From Oscillospiraceae bacterium (GTDB lineage Bacteria; Bacillota_A; Clostridia; Oscillospirales; Ruminococcaceae): 64,000 bases of DNA. A program made the translations under genes and the position numbers. The notes under the pieces are model-generated. The model was given only the letters and a program-made list of their open reading frames with translations, searched no databases and had not been told where the DNA came from. The stretch covers positions 24,769 through 88,768 of the forward strand of contig JAFWUX010000235.1 of the NCBI GenBank assembly GCA_017523995.1, written 5' to 3'. Numbering within the stretch: position 1 is the stretch's first letter; each line of letters begins with the position of its first letter. Positions 51,278 to 62,639 of the stretch are shown piece after piece.

Positions 51278-52453
51278 TCAGTCTGCGAGATATGCGCGGA
51301 TATCCTCTGCTTTCGCGGTGACAGTACCCTGAATCATCTCCTCAGAGCCGCCGCCTCTGCCGTTGAGCGCAGAATTGAACTCCTTTGCCCATGCGCGCAG
51401 CTTGATATTTTTGCTGCCGATGATATAGCGGTAGCCGTCGGTATCATTGCCCTGAAATGCCGCGCAGACGCCGCCGCAGAGCGCAACACCTGCATTGACC
51501 AGATTGCGCAGATTATTGTTATCCAGCAGATCATCAAATATCACGAGATTGCCGTCCGTTTCAGTCAGGGCGGCAATTTTGCTGTCCAGCAGGGCGCGGC
51601 GGAGTTTTGCAGTCTCCTCGCGTTCAGCCTGCGACTGCTTCATCAGGCGCTCAACAGCATCCGCGGCTTCGAGCTGTTTGCAGGAGAGCAGATTCGAGAT
51701 GCGAACCGTCTGCGAAAGGCGCTTCTGATAATCATCTCGCGCATCCAGACCGCACAGCATCCGGATGCGGACACCGCCCTTCCAGTTTTCGCAGGAGAGA
51801 ATCTTGATGCCGCCGACTGCGCCGGTGTGTGTGACATGCGGTGCACAGCATGCGCAGACATCCCAGCCCTCGATGGTGACAATGCGGACATTTTCGGTCA
51901 GGTCGAGCTTGGAGCGATACTCCATTGCCGCGCATTCCTCGGGCGTCGGGTAGCTGACTGTGACCGGAACATTGAGCCCGACCACACGGTTTGCGATATA
52001 CTCGACAAATTCGAGTTCAGAGGCTGTCAGCACCCCGCTGAAATCGACGGTGACGCCGTCTGTGCCGAGATGAAAGCCGACGTTATCATAGCCGAACTGA
52101 CTGTGCACGATGCCGGAGATCAGGTGTTCACCGGTGTGATTCTGCATTTTGCGGAAGCGAACCTCCCAGTCGAGTTCTGCGGAAAGCTCCTCGCCGACTG
52201 GCAGGGGAACGTCAACATAATGGACAATCTCGCCGTTGACCTCCTGCACATCGCAGACGACTGCGTTGCCGAGGTTGCCGGTATCAGCGGTCTGTCCGCC
52301 GCCTTCCGGAAAGAACGCAGTGCGGTCAAGGATGACAGCATAGGCGGCGTCATCAGATCGTTTTTTTGCATCAGCAAGCGGCTCGCAGGAGAGCACGGTC
52401 GCTGTAAAATTACGCATATACGCATCTTTATCATAGAGCTTTTCTGTCTGCAT
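51278..52453 (-). CDS. AlaX-like alanyl-tRNA editing hydrolase with DHHA1 domain
   Basis: 391 residues. It resembles the editing plus C-terminal parts of alanyl-tRNA synthetase without the catalytic core. Zinc-site motifs are visible: NHTGEHLISG (HxxxH) near residue 106 and CACCAPHVTHTG near residue 195. The C-terminal ~120 residues are a DHHA1 domain ending in NGRGGGSEEMIQGT. These proteins hydrolyse Ser- or Gly-mischarged tRNA-Ala in trans. The early FFPEGGGQTAD loop is conserved. GAAAGGGG precedes the start. Confidence 0.93.
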   Translation of the reverse strand: MQTEKLYDKDAYMRNFTATVLSCEPLADAKKRSDDAAYAVILDRTAFFPEGGGQTADTGNLGNAVVCDVQEVNGEIVHYVDVPLPVGEELSAELDWEVRFRKMQNHTGEHLISGIVHSQFGYDNVGFHLGTDGVTVDFSGVLTASELEFVEYIANRVVGLNVPVTVSYPTPEECAAMEYRSKLDLTENVRIVTIEGWDVCACCAPHVTHTGAVGGIKILSCENWKGGVRIRMLCGLDARDDYQKRLSQTVRISNLLSCKQLEAADAVERLMKQSQAEREETAKLRRALLDSKIAALTETDGNLVIFDDLLDNNNLRNLVNAGVALCGGVCAAFQGNDTDGYRYIIGSKNIKLRAWAKEFNSALNGRGGGSEEMIQGTVTAKAEDIRAYLAD

Positions 52454-52579
52454 AAGGATACCCCTTTCATGTCCTGATTACGGGACTGTATGTAGTTTTT
52501 TGTACTTATATAGTATATCACAAAATCATGCTGACGTCAATCCTAATGTGAAAACTGCGTGAAATATTATATAATCGTC

Positions 52580-52607
52580 TTGACAAATTCTATAAAGCGA
52601 GTATAAT
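52580..52607 (+). promoter_or_regulatory. promoter of the ribbon-helix-helix gene
   Basis: TTGACA (52580-52585), 16-bp spacer, TATAAT (52602-52607). Confidence 0.8.
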
Positions 52608-52642
52608 GTTATTAAAGGCGAGAGAAAAGAGGTGTACAGCCC

Positions 52643-53263
52643 ATGAAAAAGGCGGTTTACAGTCTTGTGCTTTCCGAGGATGTTGTGGAGGCAGTTGACC
52701 GCATGGCATATGCGCGCGGGACGAGCCGCTCGAATCTGATCAATCAGCTGCTTGCAGAAGCGGTCGGATATGTGACGCCGGAGCGCCGCATGGCGGAGAT
52801 TCTGCACACGCTCTCTGAGCAGATGACAGGTTTGTTTCAGCTGCAGGAGCAGGCGACGGACGGCATGCTGACGATCCGCAGCCCGCTGCGTTACCGCTAC
52901 AAGCCGACGATCCGGTATCGGGTGGAACTTTACCGGCAGCCGGAGCACGCAATCGGCGTGATGCATGCATCCTTCCGGACACAGAATCAGGCGTTGATTA
53001 ACGAAGCGGAATCATTCTTTGAGCTCTGGTCGCAGCTTGAATGTGCTCACGGGCTCTGCGGAAAAGAGGAATACAAGGTTGCGGACGGCTGCTGGGACAG
53101 AAGATTCGGGATTAAGGCAGGGCAGGAGGCGTCCTCGCAGGAGATCGGTGCTGCCATCGGGCAGTACATCAAGCGCGTGGATGCCGCATTGAAGGCGTAT
53201 TTTGCCGCGCTGCCCGATCACAATACAGCAAAAGCCGCAGTCGAACAATTCTTTGTAACATAG
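52643..53263 (+). CDS. ribbon-helix-helix (CopG-like) protein
   Basis: 206 residues. The first ~45 look like a ribbon-helix-helix DNA-binding unit: a short strand (AVYSLVLSEDVV), then a helix and a second helix starting GTSRSNLINQLLAEAV. The remaining 160 residues are a conserved but unassigned domain (SPLRYRYKPTIRYRVELY; FFELWSQLE). It may be a regulator or a plasmid-partition-like dimer; no toxin partner is adjacent. AGAGGTG precedes the ATG. It lies about 100 bases before clpB, with no clear terminator between, so it could influence clpB expression; this is inference. Confidence 0.7.
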   Translation: MKKAVYSLVLSEDVVEAVDRMAYARGTSRSNLINQLLAEAVGYVTPERRMAEILHTLSEQMTGLFQLQEQATDGMLTIRSPLRYRYKPTIRYRVELYRQPEHAIGVMHASFRTQNQALINEAESFFELWSQLECAHGLCGKEEYKVADGCWDRRFGIKAGQEASSQEIGAAIGQYIKRVDAALKAYFAALPDHNTAKAAVEQFFVT

Positions 53264-53364
53264 GATGGAATTGCAGAGCATGTTTGAACAGGATTATCTG
53301 ATGCAAAATTTTGCAGACCTGTTCCTGCCGGAATTGAACTGAGTAACAAAAAGGAGGTATCCTT

Positions 53365-55956
<2,592 letters not shown>

Positions 55957-56011
55957 GCATAATCCTCCTCCCGTGCCGGGGATATTCCTCCCGTTTATGC
56001 CTTGATAGAAG

Positions 56012-56054
56012 AAAACCGCTGAAATGAACGTCTTGTCCGTTTCAGCGGTTTTTG
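56012..56054. terminator. bidirectional terminator between clpB and aquaporin
   Basis: 13-bp perfect stem 56012-56024/56040-56052 followed by TTTTT; the A run on the left serves the - gene. Confidence 0.85.
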
Positions 56055-56065
56055 ATTATCTGCGA

Positions 56066-56761
56066 TTATTTATCGGCGGATTCGAGATACTTGTAGCAGA
56101 CAGCTGCAAGTGCTGCACCGGCGAGCGGTCCGACGATGAAAACCCAGAGGCTTGCGATCGGAGCGGAGTTGCCTGCGAACAGTGCAACCAGAGCCGGACC
56201 GAAGCTGCGGGCCGGATTGACCGAAGTGCCGGTCAGACCGATGCCGAGAATGTGAACCAGCACCAGCGTGAAGCCGATCACGATGCCGCCGAAGGAGCCG
56301 TGATTTGCCTTTTTCGAGGTTACGCCGAGGATGGTCAGTACGAAAATGAAGGTCAGCAGGCACTCAACCAACAGACCTGCGATTGCATTGCCGCCGACGC
56401 CTGCAAGACCGTTCGAGCCGAAGCCGCCGGTTTTGTCTTCAACGCCGCCGAGCGACCAGATCAGTGCAAGCACGCCGGAGCCTGCAAATGCGCCTAGGCA
56501 CTGGGAGACAATGTAGCCGATGAAATCCTTGGATGTCATGCCGCCGGACATCAGAACGCCGAGTGAAACCGCCGGATTGATGTGGCAGCCGGAAATGTTG
56601 CCGACACAATATGCCATGCCGACAATCGTCAGACCGAATGCAAGTGCCGTCAGGATATAGCCGCAGCCGTTTGCTGCGTCACATCCGACGAGCATTGCAG
56701 TGCCGCATCCGATCAGGACAAGGGTGAATGTGCCGATGAATTCTGCGATGTACTTTTTCAT
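56066..56761 (-). CDS. aquaporin (AqpZ-like)
   Basis: 231 residues, six membrane helices in two repeats. NPA boxes are HINPAVS and SVNPARSFG, the latter with the selectivity Arg. The His in LVLVHILGIGLTG matches the AqpZ selectivity-filter His, and AFGLT matches its Phe position, which favours a water-selective channel over a glycerol facilitator. AAGAAAGGATG lies 9 bases before ATG 56761. Monocistronic with its own promoter. Confidence 0.92.
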   Translation of the reverse strand: MKKYIAEFIGTFTLVLIGCGTAMLVGCDAANGCGYILTALAFGLTIVGMAYCVGNISGCHINPAVSLGVLMSGGMTSKDFIGYIVSQCLGAFAGSGVLALIWSLGGVEDKTGGFGSNGLAGVGGNAIAGLLVECLLTFIFVLTILGVTSKKANHGSFGGIVIGFTLVLVHILGIGLTGTSVNPARSFGPALVALFAGNSAPIASLWVFIVGPLAGAALAAVCYKYLESADK

Positions 56762-56859
56762 GAGGTTCATCCTTTCTTGAAAATGGCAGTGGTATGCATT
56801 GCTGAGACTCTGCCGCAGCCGCAGCACGCTGCAGGACGGTTCCTGCAAATGATAATTCT

Positions 56860-56889
56860 ATTATAACATAACAAATCGGGCGGCGTCAA
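56860..56889 (-). promoter_or_regulatory. promoter of the aquaporin gene
   Basis: TTGACG (56889-56884), 18-bp spacer, TATAAT (56865-56860), about 98 bases upstream of the ATG. Confidence 0.7.
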
Positions 56890-57033
56890 GTGCATTTTTT
56901 ATGTATCTGCAATAAAAACCGGTTACCTAAAGCAAACTTTTGCGATTGAACAGCGCACGCAGTCGGTATCGACTATTTCCTTCCGGCTGACATATTGCTG
57001 ATATAGTGCAAAAAGAATCCCGTCGGAATACAA

Positions 57034-57065
57034 AGCACCGCGGAAATGTGAAAATCCGCGGTGCT
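57034..57065 (-). terminator. terminator of the arginine operon
   Basis: 11-bp perfect stem 57055-57065/57034-57044 with a 10-base loop. The following - strand sequence TTTGTATTCC is only a weak T tract. Confidence 0.7.
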
Positions 57066-57075
57066 GCAATGAATA

Positions 57076-57984
57076 TCAGTGATTGCCGAGCGTCTTGACG
57101 AGGACAGCCTTCTGTGCGTGCAGACGGTTTTCCGCTTCGTCGAAGATTTCGTTTGCATGTGCCTCAAAGACCTCTGCGGTGATCTCCTCGCCGCGGTGTG
57201 CCGGCAGGCAGTGCTGCACCATGCACTCTGCATGTGCTGCGCCGAGCAGTTCGTCATTGACCTGATAGCCGGTGAATGCGATCTTGCGCTGCTCTGCTTC
57301 GCCTTCCTGTCCCATGGATGCCCAGACATCCGTGAAGATGACGTCAGCATCGACAGCAGCCTCGATCGGCTTGTTTGTCATGGTGAAACGGCCGGTCGGG
57401 TTCGCGAAATCGAGCACCTGCTTGTCAGGCTGATAGGCATCGGGGCAGGCAACTGCGACCTTCATGCCGACCTTGAGTCCGCCGACGATCAGGGAGTTTG
57501 CCATATTATTGCCGTCGCCGATGTAGCACATCTTGAGCCCCTCAAAGCTGCCCTTGTACTCGCGGATGGTCATCAGGTCTGCGAGTACCTGGCAGGGGTG
57601 GCAGAAATCGGTCAGACCGTTGATGATCGGGATGCTGCCGTATTTTGCAAGATCCTCGACCTCCTGCTGTGCAAAGGTGCGGATCATGATGCCGTCAAGA
57701 TAGCGCGAGAGCACACGCGCAGTATCCTGAACCGGCTCGCCGCGTCCGATCTGCATATCGTTTGCAGAGAGGAACAGCGGATAGCCGCCGAGCTGCGTCA
57801 TACCGGTTTCAAAGGAGACGCGGGTACGGGTGGATGCCTTCTGAAAGATCATGCCGAGCGTCTTTCCGGCAAGATGCGGATGCGGAATGTTGTGCTTCCG
57901 CTCATATTTCAGCTGATCTGCGAGGTTGAGCAGATCGAGGATCTCCTCCTGCGAGAGATCGAGCAGCTTGAGAAGATGCTTCAT
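57076..57984 (-). CDS. argF: ornithine carbamoyltransferase
   Basis: 302 residues, full length. It makes citrulline from ornithine and carbamoyl phosphate. The carbamoyl-phosphate site is ASTRTRVSFE near residue 52; the ornithine site includes DVWASMGQE and HCLPAHRGEEI near residue 260. Last gene of the arg operon, 24 bases after argD, with AAAGGATTT before the ATG. Confidence 0.97.
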   Translation of the reverse strand: MKHLLKLLDLSQEEILDLLNLADQLKYERKHNIPHPHLAGKTLGMIFQKASTRTRVSFETGMTQLGGYPLFLSANDMQIGRGEPVQDTARVLSRYLDGIMIRTFAQQEVEDLAKYGSIPIINGLTDFCHPCQVLADLMTIREYKGSFEGLKMCYIGDGNNMANSLIVGGLKVGMKVAVACPDAYQPDKQVLDFANPTGRFTMTNKPIEAAVDADVIFTDVWASMGQEGEAEQRKIAFTGYQVNDELLGAAHAECMVQHCLPAHRGEEITAEVFEAHANEIFDEAENRLHAQKAVLVKTLGNH

Positions 57985-58008
57985 AGAATCAAATCCTTTC
58001 TGTATATC

Positions 58009-59172
58009 TTATGCGAGGACCTGCCGCAGAATTGCGAGACCAGCGTCCATTTCTTCTTTGGTGATCGTGAGCGGCGGCAGCAGGCGGACCTTTTCCTTTG
58101 CGGTCAGGATCAGGAGTCCTGCGTCATTTGCCGCGAGCATGACTTCGTGTGCATCCTTGGATTTCAGCGTGATGCCGATCATCATGCCGATGCCGGAGAG
58201 AGATTCGATCTCCGGAATTTTTGCAAGCTCGCCGCGGAGATAATCAGCCTTTTCCTTGACGGAATCGAGGAATCCCGGAGCGGTGACCTGATCGAGGACT
58301 GCGACAGCACCCGCGCAGACAACCGGATTGCCGCCGAAGGTCGAGCCGTGCGTGCCGGGCGTGATCACGTTTTCGCATTTCTCATTGACAAGGCAGATAC
58401 CGATCGGGAGACCGCCGCCGATTGCCTTTGCCATTGTGGTGACATCTGCCTTGATGCCGAACTGCTCCTGTGCGAGGAATGTGCCGGTACGTCCGCAGCC
58501 GGTCTGAACCTCATCAATGATGAGGATAATATCCTGCTCATCGCAGATTTTGCGGATTGCCTGCACATAATCCTTGTCAAGTGCGCAGACACCGCCTTCG
58601 CCCTGAATGACCTCGATCATAATGCCGCAGACAGTGCCGTCGAGCTTGGATTTGAGATCGTCAAGATCATTTGCCTTTGCAAAGACATGACCTGACGGGA
58701 ACGGATAGAAATACTGGTGGAATACATCCTGACCGGTTGCGGCGAGCGTTTCCATGGTTCTGCCGTGGAAGCTGTTGACCAGAGAAATGATCGTGCCGCG
58801 CTCCTTGCCGTATTTGTCAGAGCTGTATTTTCTTGCGACCTTGATCGCGCATTCATTCGCCTCAGCACCGGTGTTGCCGAGGAACATCCGCGAGAAGCCT
58901 GTGACCTTTGCGAGCTTCTCAACAAGTTCAGCCTGCGGCTGAGTGTAATAATAATTGCAGGCGTGCTGGAGCTTTTTGACCTGATTGCAGACAGCTTCTG
59001 TCCACGCATCACTGCACCAGCCGAGGACATTGCAGCCGATGCCGCTGCCCATATCAATATAGGTTTTGCCGTTTTCATCGGTGCAGGTACAGTTGTGTCC
59101 CTGCGCCTCGACCAGCGGAATCCGGCCAAACGCCTTCATCGTATACTGGTCAGTTGCCTGTATGGTATTCAT
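58009..59172 (-). CDS. argD: acetylornithine aminotransferase
   Basis: 387 residues, class III PLP aminotransferase. It converts N-acetylglutamate semialdehyde to N-acetylornithine with glutamate as amino donor. The PLP Lys lies in DVTTMAKAIGGGLPIG near residue 245; LIIDEVQTGCGRTG gives the conserved Asp-Glu block; NSFHGRTMETLAATG is also typical. In the operon between argB and argF. Confidence 0.96.
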   Translation of the reverse strand: MNTIQATDQYTMKAFGRIPLVEAQGHNCTCTDENGKTYIDMGSGIGCNVLGWCSDAWTEAVCNQVKKLQHACNYYYTQPQAELVEKLAKVTGFSRMFLGNTGAEANECAIKVARKYSSDKYGKERGTIISLVNSFHGRTMETLAATGQDVFHQYFYPFPSGHVFAKANDLDDLKSKLDGTVCGIMIEVIQGEGGVCALDKDYVQAIRKICDEQDIILIIDEVQTGCGRTGTFLAQEQFGIKADVTTMAKAIGGGLPIGICLVNEKCENVITPGTHGSTFGGNPVVCAGAVAVLDQVTAPGFLDSVKEKADYLRGELAKIPEIESLSGIGMMIGITLKSKDAHEVMLAANDAGLLILTAKEKVRLLPPLTITKEEMDAGLAILRQVLA

Positions 59173-59224
59173 AGTTTTTTATCTCCTTATCCATTCGCAG
59201 CATCATGGTCTGCGAAACAAAAAA

Positions 59225-60115
59225 TCAGTAAACGCTCAGGAATTGTGTGCCGACGCCCTCATTGGAGCAGATTTCGACGAGAATCGAATGCGGCACTCTG
59301 CCGTCGATGATGACAGCCTTCTTGACGCCGCGCCGGATTGCCTCGACGCAGCAGTCGATCTTCGGGATCATGCCGCCGGAGATGATGCCCTGACGCTTGA
59401 GGTTCTGCACTTCGCTGATATTGACCGACGGGATCAGTGTGGAGGGATCCTCTTTGTCGCGGAGCAGACCTGCGATATCGGTCATGAGGATGAGGTTCTC
59501 AGCACCGAGTGCAGCCGCAATGGATGCAGCAGCAGTATCTGCGTTGACATTGTAAACCTGACCGTCCGGACCGCATGCAACGGTTGCAATGACCGGAACA
59601 TAGCCGTGATCAAGTGCCATCAGGATCGGCTTCGTGTTGACAGCGGTGATTTCGCCGACAAGTCCGAGATCCGGTTTGGAATCCTTTTTGCGTGCCTGCA
59701 GCAGTGCGCCGTCAATGCCGGAGAGACCGATTGCCTGACCGGAATGTCTGGTCAGATGTGCAACCAGCTCCTTGTTGACCTTACCGGCAAGCACCATGCG
59801 GACAACATCAGCTGTTTCGGCGTCTGTGTATCGCAGACCGCCGATGAACTTGCTCTCGATGTTCAGGCGCTTGAGCATGTCGCTGATCTCCGGACCGCCG
59901 CCGTGAACGAGTACCACGCGGATGCCGACCAGAGAAAGCAGCACGATGTCACTCATGACAGCTTCTTTCAGTGCCTCATTGGTCATGGCATTGCCGCCGT
60001 ACTTGACAACGATAATCTTCTGATTGTAGCGCTGGATATAGGGGAGCGCGTCGATCAGAACCTGCGAGCGGATCTGTGTGGAAATACTTTCAGGGATCTC
60101 CATTTTCTGAATCAT
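59225..60115 (-). CDS. argB: acetylglutamate kinase
   Basis: 296 residues, amino-acid kinase fold. It phosphorylates N-acetylglutamate. IIVVKYGGNAM near residue 30 is the phosphate-binding start, VLVHGGGPEIS follows, and GTGG-type C-terminal loops (ISGGMIPKIDCCVEA) complete the site. Start 60115 is set by AAAGGAG about 11 bases upstream; an internal ATG at 60103 is possible. 40 bases after the argJ stop. Confidence 0.95.
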   Translation of the reverse strand: MIQKMEIPESISTQIRSQVLIDALPYIQRYNQKIIVVKYGGNAMTNEALKEAVMSDIVLLSLVGIRVVLVHGGGPEISDMLKRLNIESKFIGGLRYTDAETADVVRMVLAGKVNKELVAHLTRHSGQAIGLSGIDGALLQARKKDSKPDLGLVGEITAVNTKPILMALDHGYVPVIATVACGPDGQVYNVNADTAAASIAAALGAENLILMTDIAGLLRDKEDPSTLIPSVNISEVQNLKRQGIISGGMIPKIDCCVEAIRRGVKKAVIIDGRVPHSILVEICSNEGVGTQFLSVY

Positions 60116-60155
60116 ATTGCTTGAAACTCCTTTCCGCAGAGCGGATTTCTTCGTA

Positions 60156-61465
60156 TTAGCTGCGATAATCGCCGTTGATCTGAACGTAGTCATAAGTGAG
60201 GTCACAGCCCCATGCGACTGCTGCCGATTCGCCGTCATTCAGGGAGATCAGAACCTGAACCTCGTCCTCAAGCAGGATTTTCTTTGCCTGCTCCTCGGAG
60301 AACGGAACGCCGCAGCCGTTTTCTGCCACGGTGATGCGTCCCTTTTCGGATGCAAGATCGACATGCACCTTGTCAACATCATATTCGCAGTTGGAATAGC
60401 CCATAGCGCAGGCGATTCTGCCCCAGTTTGCATCTGCGCCGAACATCGCAGCCTTAAAGAGGCTCGATTCGATGACGCTCTTAGCAATGGTTTCAGCAAT
60501 CTGCTCGCTCGGTGCATTGCTGACAACGCATTCGATCAGCTTGGTTGCACCCTCGCCGTCAGCCGCGCACATTCTCGCAAGATTGAGCATGACAGCATAA
60601 AGTGCGCCGCGGAATGCAGCATAATCTGCATTTTCATCTTTGATTTCGCTGTTGCCTGCCATGCCGTTCGACATGACGCAGACCATATCGTTCGTGGACT
60701 GGTCACCGTCAACGAGACGCGGTTCAGCGTGACGCGGACTACATCGGAGAGCGCCTGCTGAAGCATCGCCGCAGAGATCGCGCAGTCCGTTGTCAGGAAG
60801 GTGAGGGTTGTCGCCATATTCGGATGAATCATGCCGCTGCCCTTGAGCATACCGCCGAGCGTGCAGGCCTTTTTGCCAAGACGGAATTTCACGGCAATCT
60901 GCTTTTCGCGGGTATCGGTTGTCATGATCGCATGGACAGCTTCTTCATTGCCCTCATAGGAGAGACCCTCGACAAGCTGCGGGATCGCTGCCTTAATCGG
61001 CTCGATCGGGAGAATCTGTCCGATGACCCCGGTCGATGCAACAACAATGTCCTCAGCATCCAGACCGAGTGCCTCAGCGGCAAGCTCGCACATTCTGGTT
61101 GCCTTTTGCACGCCGTCAGCATTGCAGGTGTTCGCGTTGACAGAGTTGACGATCACAGCCTGTGCCCGACCGTTTTTCAGGTGCTCCTTCGTCACAAGGA
61201 TCGGAGCGCCCTTGACTTTATTGGATGTGTAGACAGCCGCCGTATTGCAGGTGCAGTCAGCCAGAATCATCGCAAGATCGTTTTTCTTCGGCTTGTTTTC
61301 ATCTTCCGGCAGCGCATTGTTCGCCGCAAGATTCTGTTCGGTCGCCGTATCTTCCGGCAGTGCATTGTGTTTCAAGCCGCAGCAGACGCCGTTTGCCTTG
61401 AAGCCCTGTGCTGCGCAGACGCCGCCGTCCGTGAATGTATATCCGGGAAATGTTTGCAGTTTCAT
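60156..61465 (-). pseudogene. argJ: glutamate N-acetyltransferase argJ, frameshifted
   Basis: Bifunctional ornithine acetyltransferase/N-acetylglutamate synthase. The first part (61465 to about 60714) reads normally, including the self-cleavage block GMIHPNMATTLTF. Then the frame breaks: after NRVS it continues LTVTSPRT instead of the expected VDGDQSTND, which is in the -1 frame and runs on to a normal C-terminus at 60156. Adding one base next to 60713 (CGAG to CCGAG) restores the whole ~436-residue protein. Everything else is intact, so either a very recent mutation or an assembly error. There is also an in-frame ~27-residue insertion near residues 33-58 containing NALPED twice. Confidence 0.88.
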
Positions 61466-61479
61466 ATCAATTGACTCCT

Positions 61480-62430
61480 TTATTCCAGTCCGGTTTCTTC
61501 CGGTGCGCCGGTCATGATGTTAAAGCACTGGAGTGCTGCGCCCGAAGCGCCCTTGCCGAGATTGTCAAGTCTTGCGGCGAGCAGAATCTGCTCATCATTG
61601 CCGCAGACGAACACTTCCAGCAGATTGGTGCCTGCAAGGGTGTTTGCAGGCAGGAATCCGTTTTCGAGCACATCCTCGCCCTGCAGAGCGCGAACCTTGA
61701 CAAATCTCTGTCCTGCATAGTGCTTTTCAAACATCGCGTGGACTTCTTCCAGTGTCGGGTTTCCGTTCAGCAGGCGTCTGTGCAGCGGGACGGAAACGAC
61801 CATGCCTGCAAAGTAGTCGCAGACAAGCGGGTTGAACATCGGCGGATAGGTCAGCCCGGAGACCTTCTGCATTTCCGGCAGATGCTTGTGCTTCTGACCG
61901 AGTGCATACTGACGCGGGCTGTAGAAATCGGCGGGCTTTTCTGCGGATTCGTACACAGCGATTGCATTTTTGCCGGCGCCGCTGTATCCGGAAACTGCGT
62001 GGCAGGTGACCGGATAATCTGCCGGCATGATGCCGCTCTGAATCATCGGATAAACAAGCGAAGCAAAGCCGGAGGCATAGCAGCCGGGGACTGCGACACG
62101 CTTTGAGGTTCTGATCTTCTCGCGGTGCGCAGCGGAAAGCTCCGGAAAGCCGTATGCCCAGTCCGGATTGGTACGGTGAGCGGTCGAGGCATCAATGATG
62201 CGCGTTTCCGGATTCTCAACGAAGGAGACCGCCTCAATGGATGCCGCATCCGGCAGGCAGAGGAAGGTGATATCCGATTCGTTGATGAGACGCGCACGCT
62301 CTGCGTTGTCGCGATGCAGCGCCGGATCAATTGTCAGCAGCTCGATATCGCTGCGGTTTTTGATGCGCTCAAAGAGTTTGAGTCCGGTGGTGCCCGCCTG
62401 ACCGTCAATATATACCTTTGTATTCTTCAT
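61480..62430 (-). CDS. argC: N-acetyl-gamma-glutamyl-phosphate reductase (short type)
   Basis: 316 residues, the shorter class of ArgC. It reduces N-acetylglutamyl phosphate to the semialdehyde with NADPH. DGQAGTTGLKLFERI is the nucleotide loop, the catalytic Cys is in VAVPGCYASGF near residue 115, and AVSGYSGAGKNA follows. GAGGA precedes ATG 62430. Its start overlaps the end of the small upstream membrane gene by 26 bases, so translation is probably coupled. Confidence 0.95.
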   Translation of the reverse strand: MKNTKVYIDGQAGTTGLKLFERIKNRSDIELLTIDPALHRDNAERARLINESDITFLCLPDAASIEAVSFVENPETRIIDASTAHRTNPDWAYGFPELSAAHREKIRTSKRVAVPGCYASGFASLVYPMIQSGIMPADYPVTCHAVSGYSGAGKNAIAVYESAEKPADFYSPRQYALGQKHKHLPEMQKVSGLTYPPMFNPLVCDYFAGMVVSVPLHRRLLNGNPTLEEVHAMFEKHYAGQRFVKVRALQGEDVLENGFLPANTLAGTNLLEVFVCGNDEQILLAARLDNLGKGASGAALQCFNIMTGAPEETGLE

Positions 62431-62638
62431 TATCTTTATCCTCACGTTTTTTTTTTGCGGCACGGTAAAAATGTACCAGATCCCATATGACTGCGCTGAC
62501 CAGAACAACGATCACCCAGATTCTTGCAGCCAGCAGGCCGGAATCCGGAAATTTCAGCATCAGGATCAGTTCGCCGATCACCCAGATCACAAATGCGATC
62601 AGCGTCACGATGAAAATATAGCGGATCCGCGCTTTCAT
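62405..62638 (-). CDS. 77-residue two-helix membrane protein within the arg operon
   Basis: 77 residues: a short basic start, two hydrophobic segments (YIFIVTLIAFVIWVIGELIL at ~6-25; ARIWVIVVLVSAVIWDLV at ~36-53) and a highly charged cytosolic tail. It begins 1 base after the argH stop, using GGAG inside the end of argH (62648-62651), and overlaps argC. The family is not recognised. Its coupling suggests co-expression with Arg synthesis rather than a chance insertion. Confidence 0.75.
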   Translation of the reverse strand: MKARIRYIFIVTLIAFVIWVIGELILMLKFPDSGLLAARIWVIVVLVSAVIWDLVHFYRAAKKKREDKDNEEYKGIY

Positions 62639-62639
62639 A

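Noticed and set aside
53265..53342. 25-codon ORF just after the ribbon-helix-helix gene
   Set aside because: No ribosome site of its own and no recognised motif; cannot be distinguished from chance.
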